This document shows, in pieces, positions 27,457-36,872 of a stretch of 64,000 nucleotides of DNA. Position 1 is the first letter of the stretch; the number at the start of each line of letters is the position of its first letter. The stretch spans positions 62,001 through 126,000 of the forward strand of contig JAEFAZ010000001.1 in the NCBI GenBank assembly GCA_016292135.1, read 5' to 3'. Position numbers and translations under genes: made by a program. The DNA is from Saccharofermentans sp. (GTDB lineage Bacteria; Bacillota; Clostridia; Saccharofermentanales; Saccharofermentanaceae). Below the pieces are notes generated by a model. That model ran no database searches and was not told the DNA's origin. It saw nothing but the letters and a program-made list of their open reading frames with translations.

Positions 27457-30188
27457 TGGGAAGACTCCTTCTGGTTGACGGTAACTCGATAGTAAACAGA
27501 GCATATTATGCCGTTATCGGAAGGGCGCCGATGACTGCCCCCGACGGCACGCCCACAGGCGCGGTCAACGGATTCTTTAATTCGCTCTTAAGCGTAACTG
27601 ATGAGTATTCTCCGGATTCCATATGCGTTCTCTTCGACAGGAGAGAGCCTACCTTCAGGCATAAGATGAGCGATGAATACAAGGCTAACCGTAAGGGCAT
27701 GCCTGACGACATGGCAGCCCAGATGCCTGTGATCAAGGAACTGCTGGATCACATGGGCATAGCCCGTTATGAACTCCCGGGTTATGAAGCTGATGACCTC
27801 ATCGGTACTCTTTCAAGACTGGCAGAAGATGAGGGAGACGAAGTATTCATCTTAAGCGGTGACCACGACGATTTCCAGCTTATATCTGATAAGACAAAAG
27901 TCATACTTCCCCAGTCCGGCAAGGGAAAGCCGCCGAGAGTCTTATACGACAAGGAACTCTTTTTCGAAGAGAACGGAATAACTCCTGACAGGTTCATCTA
28001 TGTCAAAGCCCTTATGGGTGACAGTTCCGACAATATCAAGGGTGTTGATAAGGTCGGGCCCAAGACCGCGTTCAGACTGATCGCCGATTACGGTACCGTT
28101 GACGGCGTCATCGAACATAAAGATGAACTTTCCGCTGCTCTGAAAGCCAATATCGAACAGGCTCAGGACCAGCTCGCGCTTAACATGAAACTCGTTACCA
28201 TCGACAGGTTCGCTCCGGTCGATATCAGCATTGCCGATACTAAGTTCGATGAGATCAAGGATAAACAAGCATTGTTCGACCGCCTGTCGGCGCTTGCCCT
28301 GAGAAGTCTCATAAAGAAACTTAAGCTCGAATCCATGTCTTTGTCGGAGGAAGCTCTGTCCGGTTCTGCCGAAGAAGATCCTTCCGCCGAAAACATATTC
28401 ATAAGACTCGATGAGCTGACGGGAACAGTCCCGGAGGATCCTTCTATTGACGATGTCCCTATGGAAACTGTTGTTTCCCTGATCGATTCGGAGACCGGCA
28501 GCGAAGGCGGCGCCGTCGGATTGGACTTTTCTTCTTCGGGAGACAGGAAGATATGCATCCTGGCCTTGTGGAATGAAGGAAAGATATTGTTCTTATCTCC
28601 GGAAAGACTGACCGGGGCCTGCGAAAGAACAAACGCATTTATTCCTGTCGGATTCGAATATAAGGACCGTTCGAAGATCCTGCCATGTCCGCTGCCCAAG
28701 ATCGACAGCGTTTTCGATACATATGTTGCGGGATCCGTACTTAACCTCTGTGAAGGCAAGCCTGATTTCATAAGGCTCTACGAATCTGCAGCAAGGCGTC
28801 CCTGCAAATGGGAAGCATATTCAGCAAAGGAAGGCCAGCTGTCGTTTTTCGATGACGAGGCTGACAAGAACCTTAAGGATGAACTTAAGTCGCTTGCACG
28901 CAGGGTCCTTTCAAATCTTGCCTGCTATCACTGCCTTAAGGCGAAGATAGAAAAAGAAGGTGCTTATAAGCTCCTTTATGAGATAGAGTTCCCGCTGGTT
29001 GTTACGCTCGATAAGATCGAACGCAACGGCATGCATGTCTCATACGATATCTTAAATGATCTTCATTCCGAATATCAGGACAGGCTCGCAAAGCTCCGTG
29101 ATTCGATCTATGAGATGACCGGCGAGGAGTTCAACATCTCTTCGACCAAGCAGTTATCCGATGTTCTCTTCAGTGAGGATAAGCTCAACCTTCCTCACGG
29201 CAAGAAAGGGAAGACCGGTGTTTATTCTACGGACAGCGATGAGCTTAACAGACTCAGGAGATACAGCCCTGTAATAGATCCGATCCTCGATTACAGGGAA
29301 CTGTCAAAGCTCGATTCCACATATGCATCAGGACTAATGAGGTTCATTTCGGAAGACGGCAGGATCCATACCACCTTCACTCAGGCCATGACCAATACAG
29401 GCAGGCTTTCATCGACGGAACCCAACCTGCAGAACATCCCTGTCAGGACTGATGAGGGTTCGAGGCTCAGGGCTGCATTTACGGCAGCACCCGGCAAAGT
29501 CCTTGTCGATGCCGACTATTCGCAGATCGAATTAAGGCTCCTGGCGGCGCTTTCAGGTGATGAATACATGACAGATGCCTTCCTTAAAGGCGAAGACATC
29601 CATAAGATGACTGCAACGAGGATATTCGGCGTCTCTGAAGATGAGGTCACGCATAAGATGAGGTCCTCCGCCAAGACCGTAAACTTCAGCATTATCTACG
29701 GCATCTCCGATTACGGTCTGTCGAATGACTTGAAGATAAGCATCGCCGAAGCTTCCGAGATCATCAAGCAGTATTCAAGGCAGTTTCCCGGCATTACGGC
29801 TTATCTTGACGGCCTTAAGGAACAGGGCGAAAAGAAGGGCTATGCCGAGACAATGTTCGGCAGGAAGAGGATCTTAAACGAGCTTAAGAGCCAGAACCGA
29901 AATGTAAAGAACTTCGGATTAAGGGTCGCGATGAACACTCCCATCCAGGGGACCGCGGCAGATATCATCAAGATCGCCATGAACAAGGTTTCAAAGGCGC
30001 TCGAAGAGAGATTCCCTGAAGCCAAGCTCGTAATGCAGGTTCACGATGAGCTTATCATTGAGTGTCCGCCTGAAATAGCGGATGAATGTGCAGCCCTGCT
30101 GAAGGAAGAGATGGAGGGCGCGGCTTCTCTCAAGGTCCCGCTCGTTGCAGAAGTCAACAGCGGCAAAGACTGGCTCGAGGCCAAATAG
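27456..30188 (+). CDS. polA: DNA polymerase I
   Basis: A 910-residue polymerase for Okazaki-fragment processing and repair. The N-terminal 5'-nuclease domain is intact (LLVDGNSIVNRAYYA, ALMGDSSDNIKGVDKVGPKTA). The middle 3'-5' exonuclease-like domain lacks the DxE metal site: the expected position reads GLDFSSSGD, so proofreading is probably absent, as in Bacillus PolA. The polymerase domain has motif A DADYSQIELRLLAA, motif B RSSAKTVNFSIIYG and motif C VHDELIIE. The ATG overlaps the activase stop codon by one base (TGATG). coaE follows, as is common in Firmicutes. Confidence 0.97.
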   Translation: MGRLLLVDGNSIVNRAYYAVIGRAPMTAPDGTPTGAVNGFFNSLLSVTDEYSPDSICVLFDRREPTFRHKMSDEYKANRKGMPDDMAAQMPVIKELLDHMGIARYELPGYEADDLIGTLSRLAEDEGDEVFILSGDHDDFQLISDKTKVILPQSGKGKPPRVLYDKELFFEENGITPDRFIYVKALMGDSSDNIKGVDKVGPKTAFRLIADYGTVDGVIEHKDELSAALKANIEQAQDQLALNMKLVTIDRFAPVDISIADTKFDEIKDKQALFDRLSALALRSLIKKLKLESMSLSEEALSGSAEEDPSAENIFIRLDELTGTVPEDPSIDDVPMETVVSLIDSETGSEGGAVGLDFSSSGDRKICILALWNEGKILFLSPERLTGACERTNAFIPVGFEYKDRSKILPCPLPKIDSVFDTYVAGSVLNLCEGKPDFIRLYESAARRPCKWEAYSAKEGQLSFFDDEADKNLKDELKSLARRVLSNLACYHCLKAKIEKEGAYKLLYEIEFPLVVTLDKIERNGMHVSYDILNDLHSEYQDRLAKLRDSIYEMTGEEFNISSTKQLSDVLFSEDKLNLPHGKKGKTGVYSTDSDELNRLRRYSPVIDPILDYRELSKLDSTYASGLMRFISEDGRIHTTFTQAMTNTGRLSSTEPNLQNIPVRTDEGSRLRAAFTAAPGKVLVDADYSQIELRLLAALSGDEYMTDAFLKGEDIHKMTATRIFGVSEDEVTHKMRSSAKTVNFSIIYGISDYGLSNDLKISIAEASEIIKQYSRQFPGITAYLDGLKEQGEKKGYAETMFGRKRILNELKSQNRNVKNFGLRVAMNTPIQGTAADIIKIAMNKVSKALEERFPEAKLVMQVHDELIIECPPEIADECAALLKEEMEGAASLKVPLVAEVNSGKDWLEAK

Positions 30189-30207
30189 CTTAAAGGAGTA
30201 TTAACGG

Positions 30208-30813
30208 ATGTTTATCGTTGGTGTTACGGGCGGAATAGGAAGCGGCAAGACAACAGTCAGCAGATACCTTGAAGATAAGGGCCTTGTTGTCCTTGATGCG
30301 GACAGGATATCCGGTGATGTCACCGCGGAAGGCGGAAGCGCCGTTGCGGAAGTTGCGGAAGTGTTCGGTCCCGCATCGGTCGGCCTTGACGGCGCCATGA
30401 ACAGAAAATACATATCAGATATAGTCTTTCATGACAGGATGAAACTTGACCTGCTCTCTTCGATCGTTCATAAGCATGTTTTCGCCGAGATGGAAAAGAG
30501 GATAGAAGAAGAGACTGCAAAGAATACGAAATGCCTGATACTGGATGTTCCGATCCCGGTACAAAGATTTGTTGATATGTCAGATCAGGTATGGGTCGTA
30601 AGATGTGATCCTGATACCAGGATCGCAAGGCTCATAGACCGTGGATTAAGTCCCGGGGAGGCTCAGAGACGGATCGCAATGCAGTTAAGCGATGCCGAAT
30701 ATGCAGATCTTGCTGATTTTGTCATCGATAATTCCGGCAGTATTGAGCAGACTTATTCCCAGGTGGAAGAACTCATAAAGAGCCAGCTGGTTGAGAGAGG
30801 TATCAGGGTATGA
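30208..30813 (+). CDS. coaE: Dephospho-CoA kinase
   Basis: CoaE phosphorylates dephospho-CoA, the last step of coenzyme A synthesis. The 201-residue protein has the P-loop GVTGGIGSGKTTVSRYL, the DADRIS motif and the lid region ARLIDRGLSPGEAQRRIAMQ. Typical length. An AAAGGAGT ribosome-binding site precedes the ATG. Its TGA overlaps the next start codon (ATGA). Confidence 0.96.
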   Translation: MFIVGVTGGIGSGKTTVSRYLEDKGLVVLDADRISGDVTAEGGSAVAEVAEVFGPASVGLDGAMNRKYISDIVFHDRMKLDLLSSIVHKHVFAEMEKRIEEETAKNTKCLILDVPIPVQRFVDMSDQVWVVRCDPDTRIARLIDRGLSPGEAQRRIAMQLSDAEYADLADFVIDNSGSIEQTYSQVEELIKSQLVERGIRV

Positions 30814-31214
30814 CAGCCTCAACGGTCATTGCCCTGGCATTTAATGCGGTTGCCCTTGCCGCGCTCCTGCTCAGCATCTTACTGAAACTTCAGGGCGATC
30901 TTCAAAAGTACAGGAATTACCTTATCGCGTCCTCAGCAGTCTATCTGTCGGGTACGGTCCTGATCACGGTCATAATCGTAATTGCCGAGAAAATACCGAT
31001 AACGTTTACCCTTATCTCTGAGATAATGATACTGTTCATATTTCTTGTGGTCATGTTCGTTCTGGTAAAGTCGATCAAGACCCTCCAGGAACTGAAAGAA
31101 CAGGCGCAGGCGGGCAAGATGAGATCCGCCGAGCAGGTAAAGGCCGAAGATGAAGCATTCTATGGTCCTGCTGAAAAAGAAGACAGGGAAGAGGAAGATG
31201 AAGAAGAGCATTAA
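30810..31214 (+). CDS. Small membrane protein with acidic tail
   Basis: An unrecognised 134-residue protein with three hydrophobic segments (about residues 4-24, 38-60 and 66-88). The cytoplasmic tail is charged and ends in a run of Glu and Asp. Its start overlaps the coaE stop by 4 bases, and its 3' end overlaps the start of the ydcF-like gene by 17 bases, so the three genes form one unit. No function can be assigned. Confidence 0.65.
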   Translation: MTASTVIALAFNAVALAALLLSILLKLQGDLQKYRNYLIASSAVYLSGTVLITVIIVIAEKIPITFTLISEIMILFIFLVVMFVLVKSIKTLQELKEQAQAGKMRSAEQVKAEDEAFYGPAEKEDREEEDEEEH

Positions 31215-31896
31215 GACCAGGACAAAGTTTAAAAACTTTCTGATCTTCTGTTTCCGTTTTGTGGTCATATTGGCTCTGACAGGTATCTTTTCGAGCCTGT
31301 TCGTATTCTTATCAGTCTGCGGCCGTGTCTATTCCGCAGAAGATTATCTCAGTTCAAATCTTAAGGATAACAGTTACGACGCAATAATCGTCCTCGGTTG
31401 TGCCGCATGGAACGGAGGACCCAGCCCCATGCTCGCCGACAGGCTCGATACGGCCGTAGATCTTTATAAGGCAGGATGCGCTCCCAAGATCCTCATGAGC
31501 GGTGATCACGGGCAGGCAGATTATAACGAAGTCGGAGTCATGAGGGAATACGCGCTCAACAGCGGCGTTCCTTCGGAGGATATCTTCCTTGATCACGCAG
31601 GATTTTCAACTTATGAGACCATGTCCAGGGCAGCCAGGATATTCGGCATCAGGAAGGCTCTTATAGTTACGCAGAAATACCATCTCTACAGATCGATGTA
31701 TAACGCTTCGGCATATGGTATAGAGTGCTATGGAGTGGATGCCGGCGCGAGCAATTACATTATCAACCCCAAGTATTACCCGAGAGAAGTCTTAGCTATG
31801 TCCAAGGATTTCTTTCAGTGCCTGTTAAGGGTTGAACCGACTTATCTGGGAGATCCCATAGATATCAGCGGCAACGGTGAAGTAACGCTGGACTGA
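31198..31896 (+). CDS. YdcF/SanA family membrane protein (DUF218)
   Basis: A 232-residue protein with one N-terminal membrane helix (about 15-38) and a DUF218 domain: DAIIVLGCAAWNGGPSPMLADRLD, ILMSGDHGQ, YNEVGVMREYA and TYETMSRAA. This family includes SanA, YdcF and ElyC, which are linked to envelope integrity in other bacteria. The ATG at 31198 lies inside the end of the preceding gene and was chosen over one at 31150 because of the GAGGAAG before it. Its stop codon directly abuts the convergent ychF stop (TGATCA), with no terminator between them. Confidence 0.85.
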   Translation: MKKSIKTRTKFKNFLIFCFRFVVILALTGIFSSLFVFLSVCGRVYSAEDYLSSNLKDNSYDAIIVLGCAAWNGGPSPMLADRLDTAVDLYKAGCAPKILMSGDHGQADYNEVGVMREYALNSGVPSEDIFLDHAGFSTYETMSRAARIFGIRKALIVTQKYHLYRSMYNASAYGIECYGVDAGASNYIINPKYYPREVLAMSKDFFQCLLRVEPTYLGDPIDISGNGEVTLD

Positions 31897-32988
31897 TCAG
31901 ACGTTGAACCTGAAGAGGACAACATCACCGTCTTTCATCACATATTCTTTGCCTTCGGATCTTACAAGACCCTTTTCTTTTGCAGCGTTATATGTTCCGC
32001 AGGCGACAAGGTCGTCATAGGATACGACTTCCGCACGGATGAAACCGCGCTCAAAATCAGAGTGGATCTTGCCTGCAGCCTGGGGAGCCTTGGTTCCGTT
32101 CTTGATCGTCCATGCACGGACTTCCTGGGGACCTGCGGTAAGGTAGGAGATGAGACCGAGGAGCTTATAGGAAGCCTTGATCATCTTGTCGAGACCTGCG
32201 CTGTCGATACCGAGATCATCAAGGAACATCTCGCGGTCTTCGGGTTCCAGCTGACCGAGCTCATCCTCGATCTTAGCTGAGATAACGACGACTTCGCTGT
32301 TCTGCTGTGCTGCGATCTCTTTTACCGTGTTGACATAAGGGATATCGGGATTCTTGATGTCGTCTTCAGCGATGTTTGCACAATAGAGTACCGGCTTCAT
32401 GGAGATGAGCTGGAGGTCTCTGGTGAGTTCGGATTCCTCGTCATCGTACTCCAGGGATCTTGCGGGCTTTTCTTCCTCGAGGCACTTATAGATCTTCTGA
32501 TAGAGGTCTAAAGCGGCCTGGTAGGTCTTGTCGCCGCCCTTCATCATCTTCTGGGTGCGCTCTATGCGCTTTTCCATGATCTCCATGTCAGACAGGATCA
32601 GCTCGAGCTCGATAGTCTCGATATCAGACTTGGGGTCTGCCTTGCCGTTGACATGAACAACGTCAGGATCGTCAAAGCATCTTACAACATGTACGATGGC
32701 ATCGCACTCCCTTATATTGGAAAGGAACTTGTTGCCGAGGCCTTCGCCCTTGGAAGCGCCCTTTACGAGACCTGCGATGTCTACGAACTCGACGACTGCA
32801 GGAGTGTATTTCTGGGGGTTATACATCTCGGCGAGCTTGTCCAGACGCTCGTCAGGGACTGCAACGACACCCACGTTAGGTTCTATGGTACAGAAAGGAT
32901 AGTTGGCCGATTCTGCGCCGGCTTTGGTAATTGCGTTGAATAATGTGCTCTTTCCTACGTTCGGCAGACCGACTATACCTAATTTCAT
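31897..32988 (-). CDS. ychF: Ribosome-associated P-loop ATPase YchF (Obg family)
   Basis: A 363-residue OLA1/YchF protein. It has the P-loop [34 protein letters not shown] as G3, and TGS domain residues near the C terminus ([32 protein letters not shown]). It hydrolyses ATP rather than GTP and binds ribosomes, with a role in stress tolerance. The ATG at 32988 gives the standard family start [10 protein letters not shown] and 363 residues; an in-frame ATG 9 bases earlier sits too close to the GGAGG. Confidence 0.96.
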   Translation of the reverse strand: MKLGIVGLPNVGKSTLFNAITKAGAESANYPFCTIEPNVGVVAVPDERLDKLAEMYNPQKYTPAVVEFVDIAGLVKGASKGEGLGNKFLSNIRECDAIVHVVRCFDDPDVVHVNGKADPKSDIETIELELILSDMEIMEKRIERTQKMMKGGDKTYQAALDLYQKIYKCLEEEKPARSLEYDDEESELTRDLQLISMKPVLYCANIAEDDIKNPDIPYVNTVKEIAAQQNSEVVVISAKIEDELGQLEPEDREMFLDDLGIDSAGLDKMIKASYKLLGLISYLTAGPQEVRAWTIKNGTKAPQAAGKIHSDFERGFIRAEVVSYDDLVACGTYNAAKEKGLVRSEGKEYVMKDGDVVLFRFNV

Positions 32989-33027
32989 CTTGTTCATTCC
33001 TCCGGATCAATTATCTTTTCGCGGGCT

Positions 33028-33056
33028 ATTATATATCAATGAATAAACTTTCTCAA
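33028..33056 (-). promoter_or_regulatory. SigA-type promoter for ychF
   Basis: On the minus strand TTGAGA (33056-33051) and TATAAT (33033-33028) are separated by exactly 17 bases, about 40 bases before the ychF start. It lies in the divergent gap shared with the lipid kinase gene. Confidence 0.75.
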
Positions 33057-33122
33057 ATCTTCATATAAAAAAATACATTGTGATACAATCAAATTGATTA
33101 TGATGATGCTGGAGGCGGTACT

Positions 33123-33980
33123 ATGAGCAAATATCAGATCTTGTATAATCCCAAGGCTAACAATAACCGCGGCGAGGAGAAACTCGGGGCGATCCCCGTT
33201 CCCAAGGAGGAACAGGTCCTGACCAATGTGCTCGGAATCGAAGATCCCAAGGCTTTCTTTGATTCCATCGCGCCGGACGATAAGGTCGTTATCGTGGGCG
33301 GAGACGGAACCTTGAATCATTTTGTAAACAATACTTATGACATAGATTACCCGAATGAGATATATCTCTATGCTGCCGGCACCGGGAACGATTTCCTTAC
33401 CGACATAGGCGAACCGGCAGATAAGCTTGTCGAGATCAGCAAATATCTTAAGCACCTTCCCGTCGTTACCGTTAACGGCAAGGATTACAGGTTTATAAAC
33501 GGCATAGGCTACGGGATCGACGGATATTGCTGTGAAGTCGGTGATCAGCTGAGAGAAGCGGGAGAGAAGAAGATCGATTACACAGGCATTGCGATCAAGG
33601 GCCTTCTTTTCCATTACAAGCCGACTCACGCCAAGATAACCGTTGACGGTGTTACCAAGGAATACGACAAGACCTGGATAGCTCCTACCATGAACGGCAG
33701 ATGCTACGGCGGCGGCATGTATCCCACCCCTGATCAGGACAGGCTTAAGAACGATGAGGTCTCCTGCATGGTAATGTACGGCAAGGGCAAGATCAGGACC
33801 CTTATCGCATTCCCCAAGATCTTTAAGGGAGAGCATGTCAAATATACCAACATGGTCGAGATAAGGCGCGGCAAGGAAGTAACTGTCGAGTTTGACAGGC
33901 CTGTCGCACTTCAGATAGACGGGGAGACAATCCTTAATGTTACATCATATTCGGTCAAGAGTGCAGGCCTTGCCGGATGA
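33123..33980 (+). CDS. Diacylglycerol kinase family lipid kinase
   Basis: A 285-residue protein of the DAGK/DgkB catalytic family. It has the N-terminal YNPKAN, the nucleotide motif VIVGGDGTLNHFVN, then AAGTGNDFL and a C-terminal beta-sandwich with ALQIDGE. Members phosphorylate diacylglycerol or related lipids, which returns them to phospholipid synthesis. A GGAGGCGG ribosome-binding site precedes the ATG. The exact lipid substrate cannot be told. It is divergent from ychF and followed by comM. Confidence 0.88.
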   Translation: MSKYQILYNPKANNNRGEEKLGAIPVPKEEQVLTNVLGIEDPKAFFDSIAPDDKVVIVGGDGTLNHFVNNTYDIDYPNEIYLYAAGTGNDFLTDIGEPADKLVEISKYLKHLPVVTVNGKDYRFINGIGYGIDGYCCEVGDQLREAGEKKIDYTGIAIKGLLFHYKPTHAKITVDGVTKEYDKTWIAPTMNGRCYGGGMYPTPDQDRLKNDEVSCMVMYGKGKIRTLIAFPKIFKGEHVKYTNMVEIRRGKEVTVEFDRPVALQIDGETILNVTSYSVKSAGLAG

Positions 33981-34007
33981 TTTAAGAAATATTGAGACTT
34001 TGTAGTT

Positions 34008-34021
34008 TTTTGTGAGATTTT
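34008..34021 (+). promoter_or_regulatory. Putative competence-gene element upstream of comM
   Basis: TTTTGTGAGATTTT is identical to the element upstream of comEA (14551-14564). It lies 57 bases before the comM ATG, against 58 for comEA. Here too it sits among T-tracts spaced 10-11 bases apart (about 33999-34033). A similar GAAAAAC/GATAAAC follows about 16 bases after the core at both genes. Together these could form a promoter or activator site. Confidence 0.5.
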
Positions 34022-34078
34022 CGTAGTTTTTTGACGCGAAAAACGGTCTATCATCTCCTTACAGAGGAGGTGACGGAC

Positions 34079-35617
34079 ATGGCTGCAAATCTGAAGTTAT
34101 CCAAGGTGTATTCCTCGTTCGTGGAAGGGATCACCGCAACTCTATCCGAGATCGAGATATCCGTAACGCCCGGTATTCCCACATTCGACATCATAGGTCT
34201 TTGCGATGCTTCGATAAAGGAATCCGAAGGCAGGATAAGATCCGCTCTCATCTCTTCAGGTTATTCGATGCCGAGGGGACATATTACTGTCGGGATAAGT
34301 CCTGCATATATCAAAAAATCCGGGACGTCATTCGATCTTGCCATAGCCTGCGGCATACTTTTTGCATCCGGACAGTTAAGGCAGCCGGACTGTCATGTCT
34401 ACCTTGAAGGGGAACTGTCTCTTACAGGCGGCGTTAAAGCGACTCCTGCCTGTGCCGTAAGGCTCTGCAATATAGCAGACAACAGTCCAGATATCGTTAT
34501 AATCCCTGAAGGGGCCGTAAGATCGGCAGAATGCGCCGGTATCAGGGCCATGACCGTAAACAGCCTGTCCGACCTGAGGGAGATCTTCTTATACGGCTGT
34601 TATGAGCCTGTGGATTTTCGAAAAACTGATTTCCGGCAGGGGATAACAGCCTCCGTAGACCTGTCCGAACTGAAAGGACAGCAGAAAGCCAAGCGGGCAC
34701 TGGTAATAGCTGCCGCAGGAAATCATACGGTCCTGCTCCTGGGGAGCCCCGGCTGCGGCAAGACTTTGGCGGGCAAGATCATATCCGGCATCATGCCGCC
34801 TCCGGACAGGGATGAGGCATCCGAGATCTTTTCGGTCAATGAACTCCTTGACCGCGGTAATACTGAAGATGCCGTTACGAGACCTTACCGCTACATAGAC
34901 CAGAACATCACCGTTACCGGGCTTATCGGCAATTCGAGGAGCCTCACACCCGGGGAACTCGCGCTGGCAAATCACGGTGTCCTTTTCGCGGATGAGATAA
35001 CGGAATTCCAAAGACCTGTCCTTGAGATGTTAAGACAGCCTCTGGAGAGCAGGTCCGTATGCATCTATGCAAACGGGAGGAGATACCGCTTTCCTGCAAA
35101 TTATGTCTTTGTAGCTGCGGGGAATCCCTGTAAATGCGGATATGCTTTCGAGGGGAACGGCAAGTGCAGATGCAGTCCGACGGCAAAGAAAAAATATCTG
35201 AGCCGCCTTTCAGGTCCTTTCATCGACAGGATGGATCTTATCTGCGAGATGGTATCGATAGATAAGAACGCCAAAAGATCGATGCTGGAGGATGGCAGCG
35301 GGAAGGCTGAATCACCGGCTGCGGCAGAAGCGGTCCTGGCTGCAAGACAGATCCAGAAGGAAAGATATAAGGACTTCGGCAGGGACATATTCAATTCCAA
35401 TGTCATATGCGCGAATTACGCTGATATCATGCGCGTGCCTGTCAGGGTGATCGATCATCTGGAAAGTCTGTCGGATAAAGGGCTCGTATCAGGCAGGGGT
35501 TACCTCGGTATCGTCAGGGTAGCAAGGACAGTGGCTGATCTTGAGGGCCGGGACTACATAACCGATGAAGACGTGGATGAAGCAGTGATGTACAGAAGAA
35601 TGGAGAGCTGCCTATGA
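34079..35617 (+). CDS. comM: ComM/YifB family Mg-chelatase-like AAA+ ATPase
   Basis: A 512-residue helicase-like ATPase. ComM promotes branch migration during recombination of transforming DNA in Gram-negative bacteria. Features: an N-terminal Lon-like domain (IEISVTPGIPTFDIIGL), Walker A LLLGSPGCGKTLAG, Walker B VLFADEITEF, and a cysteine finger GNPCKCGYAFEGNGKCRCSP followed by SGPFIDRMDL. The ATG at 34079 follows AGAGGAGGTGA. It overlaps dprA by 4 bases (ATGA), so the two recombination proteins are made together. Confidence 0.93.
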   Translation: MAANLKLSKVYSSFVEGITATLSEIEISVTPGIPTFDIIGLCDASIKESEGRIRSALISSGYSMPRGHITVGISPAYIKKSGTSFDLAIACGILFASGQLRQPDCHVYLEGELSLTGGVKATPACAVRLCNIADNSPDIVIIPEGAVRSAECAGIRAMTVNSLSDLREIFLYGCYEPVDFRKTDFRQGITASVDLSELKGQQKAKRALVIAAAGNHTVLLLGSPGCGKTLAGKIISGIMPPPDRDEASEIFSVNELLDRGNTEDAVTRPYRYIDQNITVTGLIGNSRSLTPGELALANHGVLFADEITEFQRPVLEMLRQPLESRSVCIYANGRRYRFPANYVFVAAGNPCKCGYAFEGNGKCRCSPTAKKKYLSRLSGPFIDRMDLICEMVSIDKNAKRSMLEDGSGKAESPAAAEAVLAARQIQKERYKDFGRDIFNSNVICANYADIMRVPVRVIDHLESLSDKGLVSGRGYLGIVRVARTVADLEGRDYITDEDVDEAVMYRRMESCL

Positions 35618-36816
35618 ATAAAGCTAATTACGAAGACTGTTACTATACGGCGATGCGTCAGGTGATGAAAATATCAAGGAAGAAGCTCGATGAATTGTAC
35701 CGTACCGGAGTCTATAAATCACACAGGGATTTTGCGGACGCATCTCTCATAGAAGAGAACTCGAAGAAAGCCGGAACGGAGCTTGCCAAAGATTTTCTGC
35801 AGGATCTTAAGAAAAGATCTGATGAGATAAGAAAAACCTGTGACGGCTACATCGACAGAACGGCGAAGAACGGGATCTTTACGGTATCCCGCGAAGATCC
35901 CGATTACCCTTATAACTGGAAGTGCGTCCGCGGAATGCCGGATGTTGTCTTTGCCAAAGGCTTAAGGTCCATGTTCGGGAAATGCGACAAATGCGGATGC
36001 GTATCTATTGTCGGGTCGAGGGATGCGACAAGGTATGCGCTCTATGCTGCTTCATTTTTCGCGGACAGGCTGTCTTCGAGAAATGTCGTGATCGCGTCAG
36101 GGATGGCTGCGGGAACGGACAGGGCGGCCCATGAGGCGTCAGTGGACAATCAGGGAGGGACGGTAGCTTTCCTTGCGGGCGGCGTGGATGACATCTATCC
36201 TTACGCCAACAGAGATATATACGAAAAGATATGTCAGCGGGGGCTGGTTGTATCGGAGATGCCTCCGGGGATAAGGGCAGTTAGACAATACTTTCCTTCG
36301 CGCAACAGGCTGATCGCAGGCATAGGCGATGTCTGTCTCATCATGCAGGCAGGGGAGATATCGGGGACCTTGCATACCGCATCTTTTGCAGCCGGACAGG
36401 GCAAGGATGTTTTTGTGCTGCCGAACAATATCTTTTCGGAGGACTGCAAAGGAGGAAATCTGCTCCTTGCAGACGGTGCAACGCCTCTGATAAACTCTGC
36501 CATGGTCGAGGATGCCGTGATCAGTGCCTTGATGAACAGGAAGATAAAGGATGTTGATCTCAGATCTCTTATGCCTCCTTCAGTGATCTCGATAGACGGA
36601 TTGAGGAAGAAAGCCGGGGAGACTCCCGCGCTCATGTCCGACAATGAATGGAAAAAACTCATAAAGGATGAACTTTCCCTGAAAGCCCGTTCCCAAGACG
36701 AGCTCTGCGCCCTTTTCGGCCTTTCTTTAGCGGCTGTTACCCGCCTTCTTATCTCCCTTGAAGCGTCAGGCGAACTGACCCTTAGCGACGGGAAATATAT
36801 CTTGACAATCGTATAA
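35614..36816 (+). CDS. dprA: DNA-processing protein DprA
   Basis: DprA loads RecA onto incoming single-stranded DNA in natural transformation. The 400-residue protein has an N-terminal SAM-like helical region, the Rossmann core with SIVGSRDATRYA, ASGMAAGTDRAAHEA, FLAGGVDDIYP, FPSRNRLIAG and SGTLHTASFAAGQGKDVFVLP, and a C-terminal winged helix (DELCALFGLSLAAVTRLLISLE). Residues 100-130 hold a CDKCGC cysteine group not typical of the family. It is co-translated with comM. topA follows, the classical Firmicute dprA-topA order. Confidence 0.96.
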   Translation: MNKANYEDCYYTAMRQVMKISRKKLDELYRTGVYKSHRDFADASLIEENSKKAGTELAKDFLQDLKKRSDEIRKTCDGYIDRTAKNGIFTVSREDPDYPYNWKCVRGMPDVVFAKGLRSMFGKCDKCGCVSIVGSRDATRYALYAASFFADRLSSRNVVIASGMAAGTDRAAHEASVDNQGGTVAFLAGGVDDIYPYANRDIYEKICQRGLVVSEMPPGIRAVRQYFPSRNRLIAGIGDVCLIMQAGEISGTLHTASFAAGQGKDVFVLPNNIFSEDCKGGNLLLADGATPLINSAMVEDAVISALMNRKIKDVDLRSLMPPSVISIDGLRKKAGETPALMSDNEWKKLIKDELSLKARSQDELCALFGLSLAAVTRLLISLEASGELTLSDGKYILTIV

Positions 36817-36872
36817 TGATGTAATAAAAAGTATTATTATTACGAAATGACTTGTCAAAAGAAAGGTATTGT

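Noticed and set aside
36803..36820. TTGACA and TATAAT just before topA as a promoter.
   Set aside because: The two boxes are only a few bases apart, so they cannot work together; neither has a good partner at 16-18 bases.
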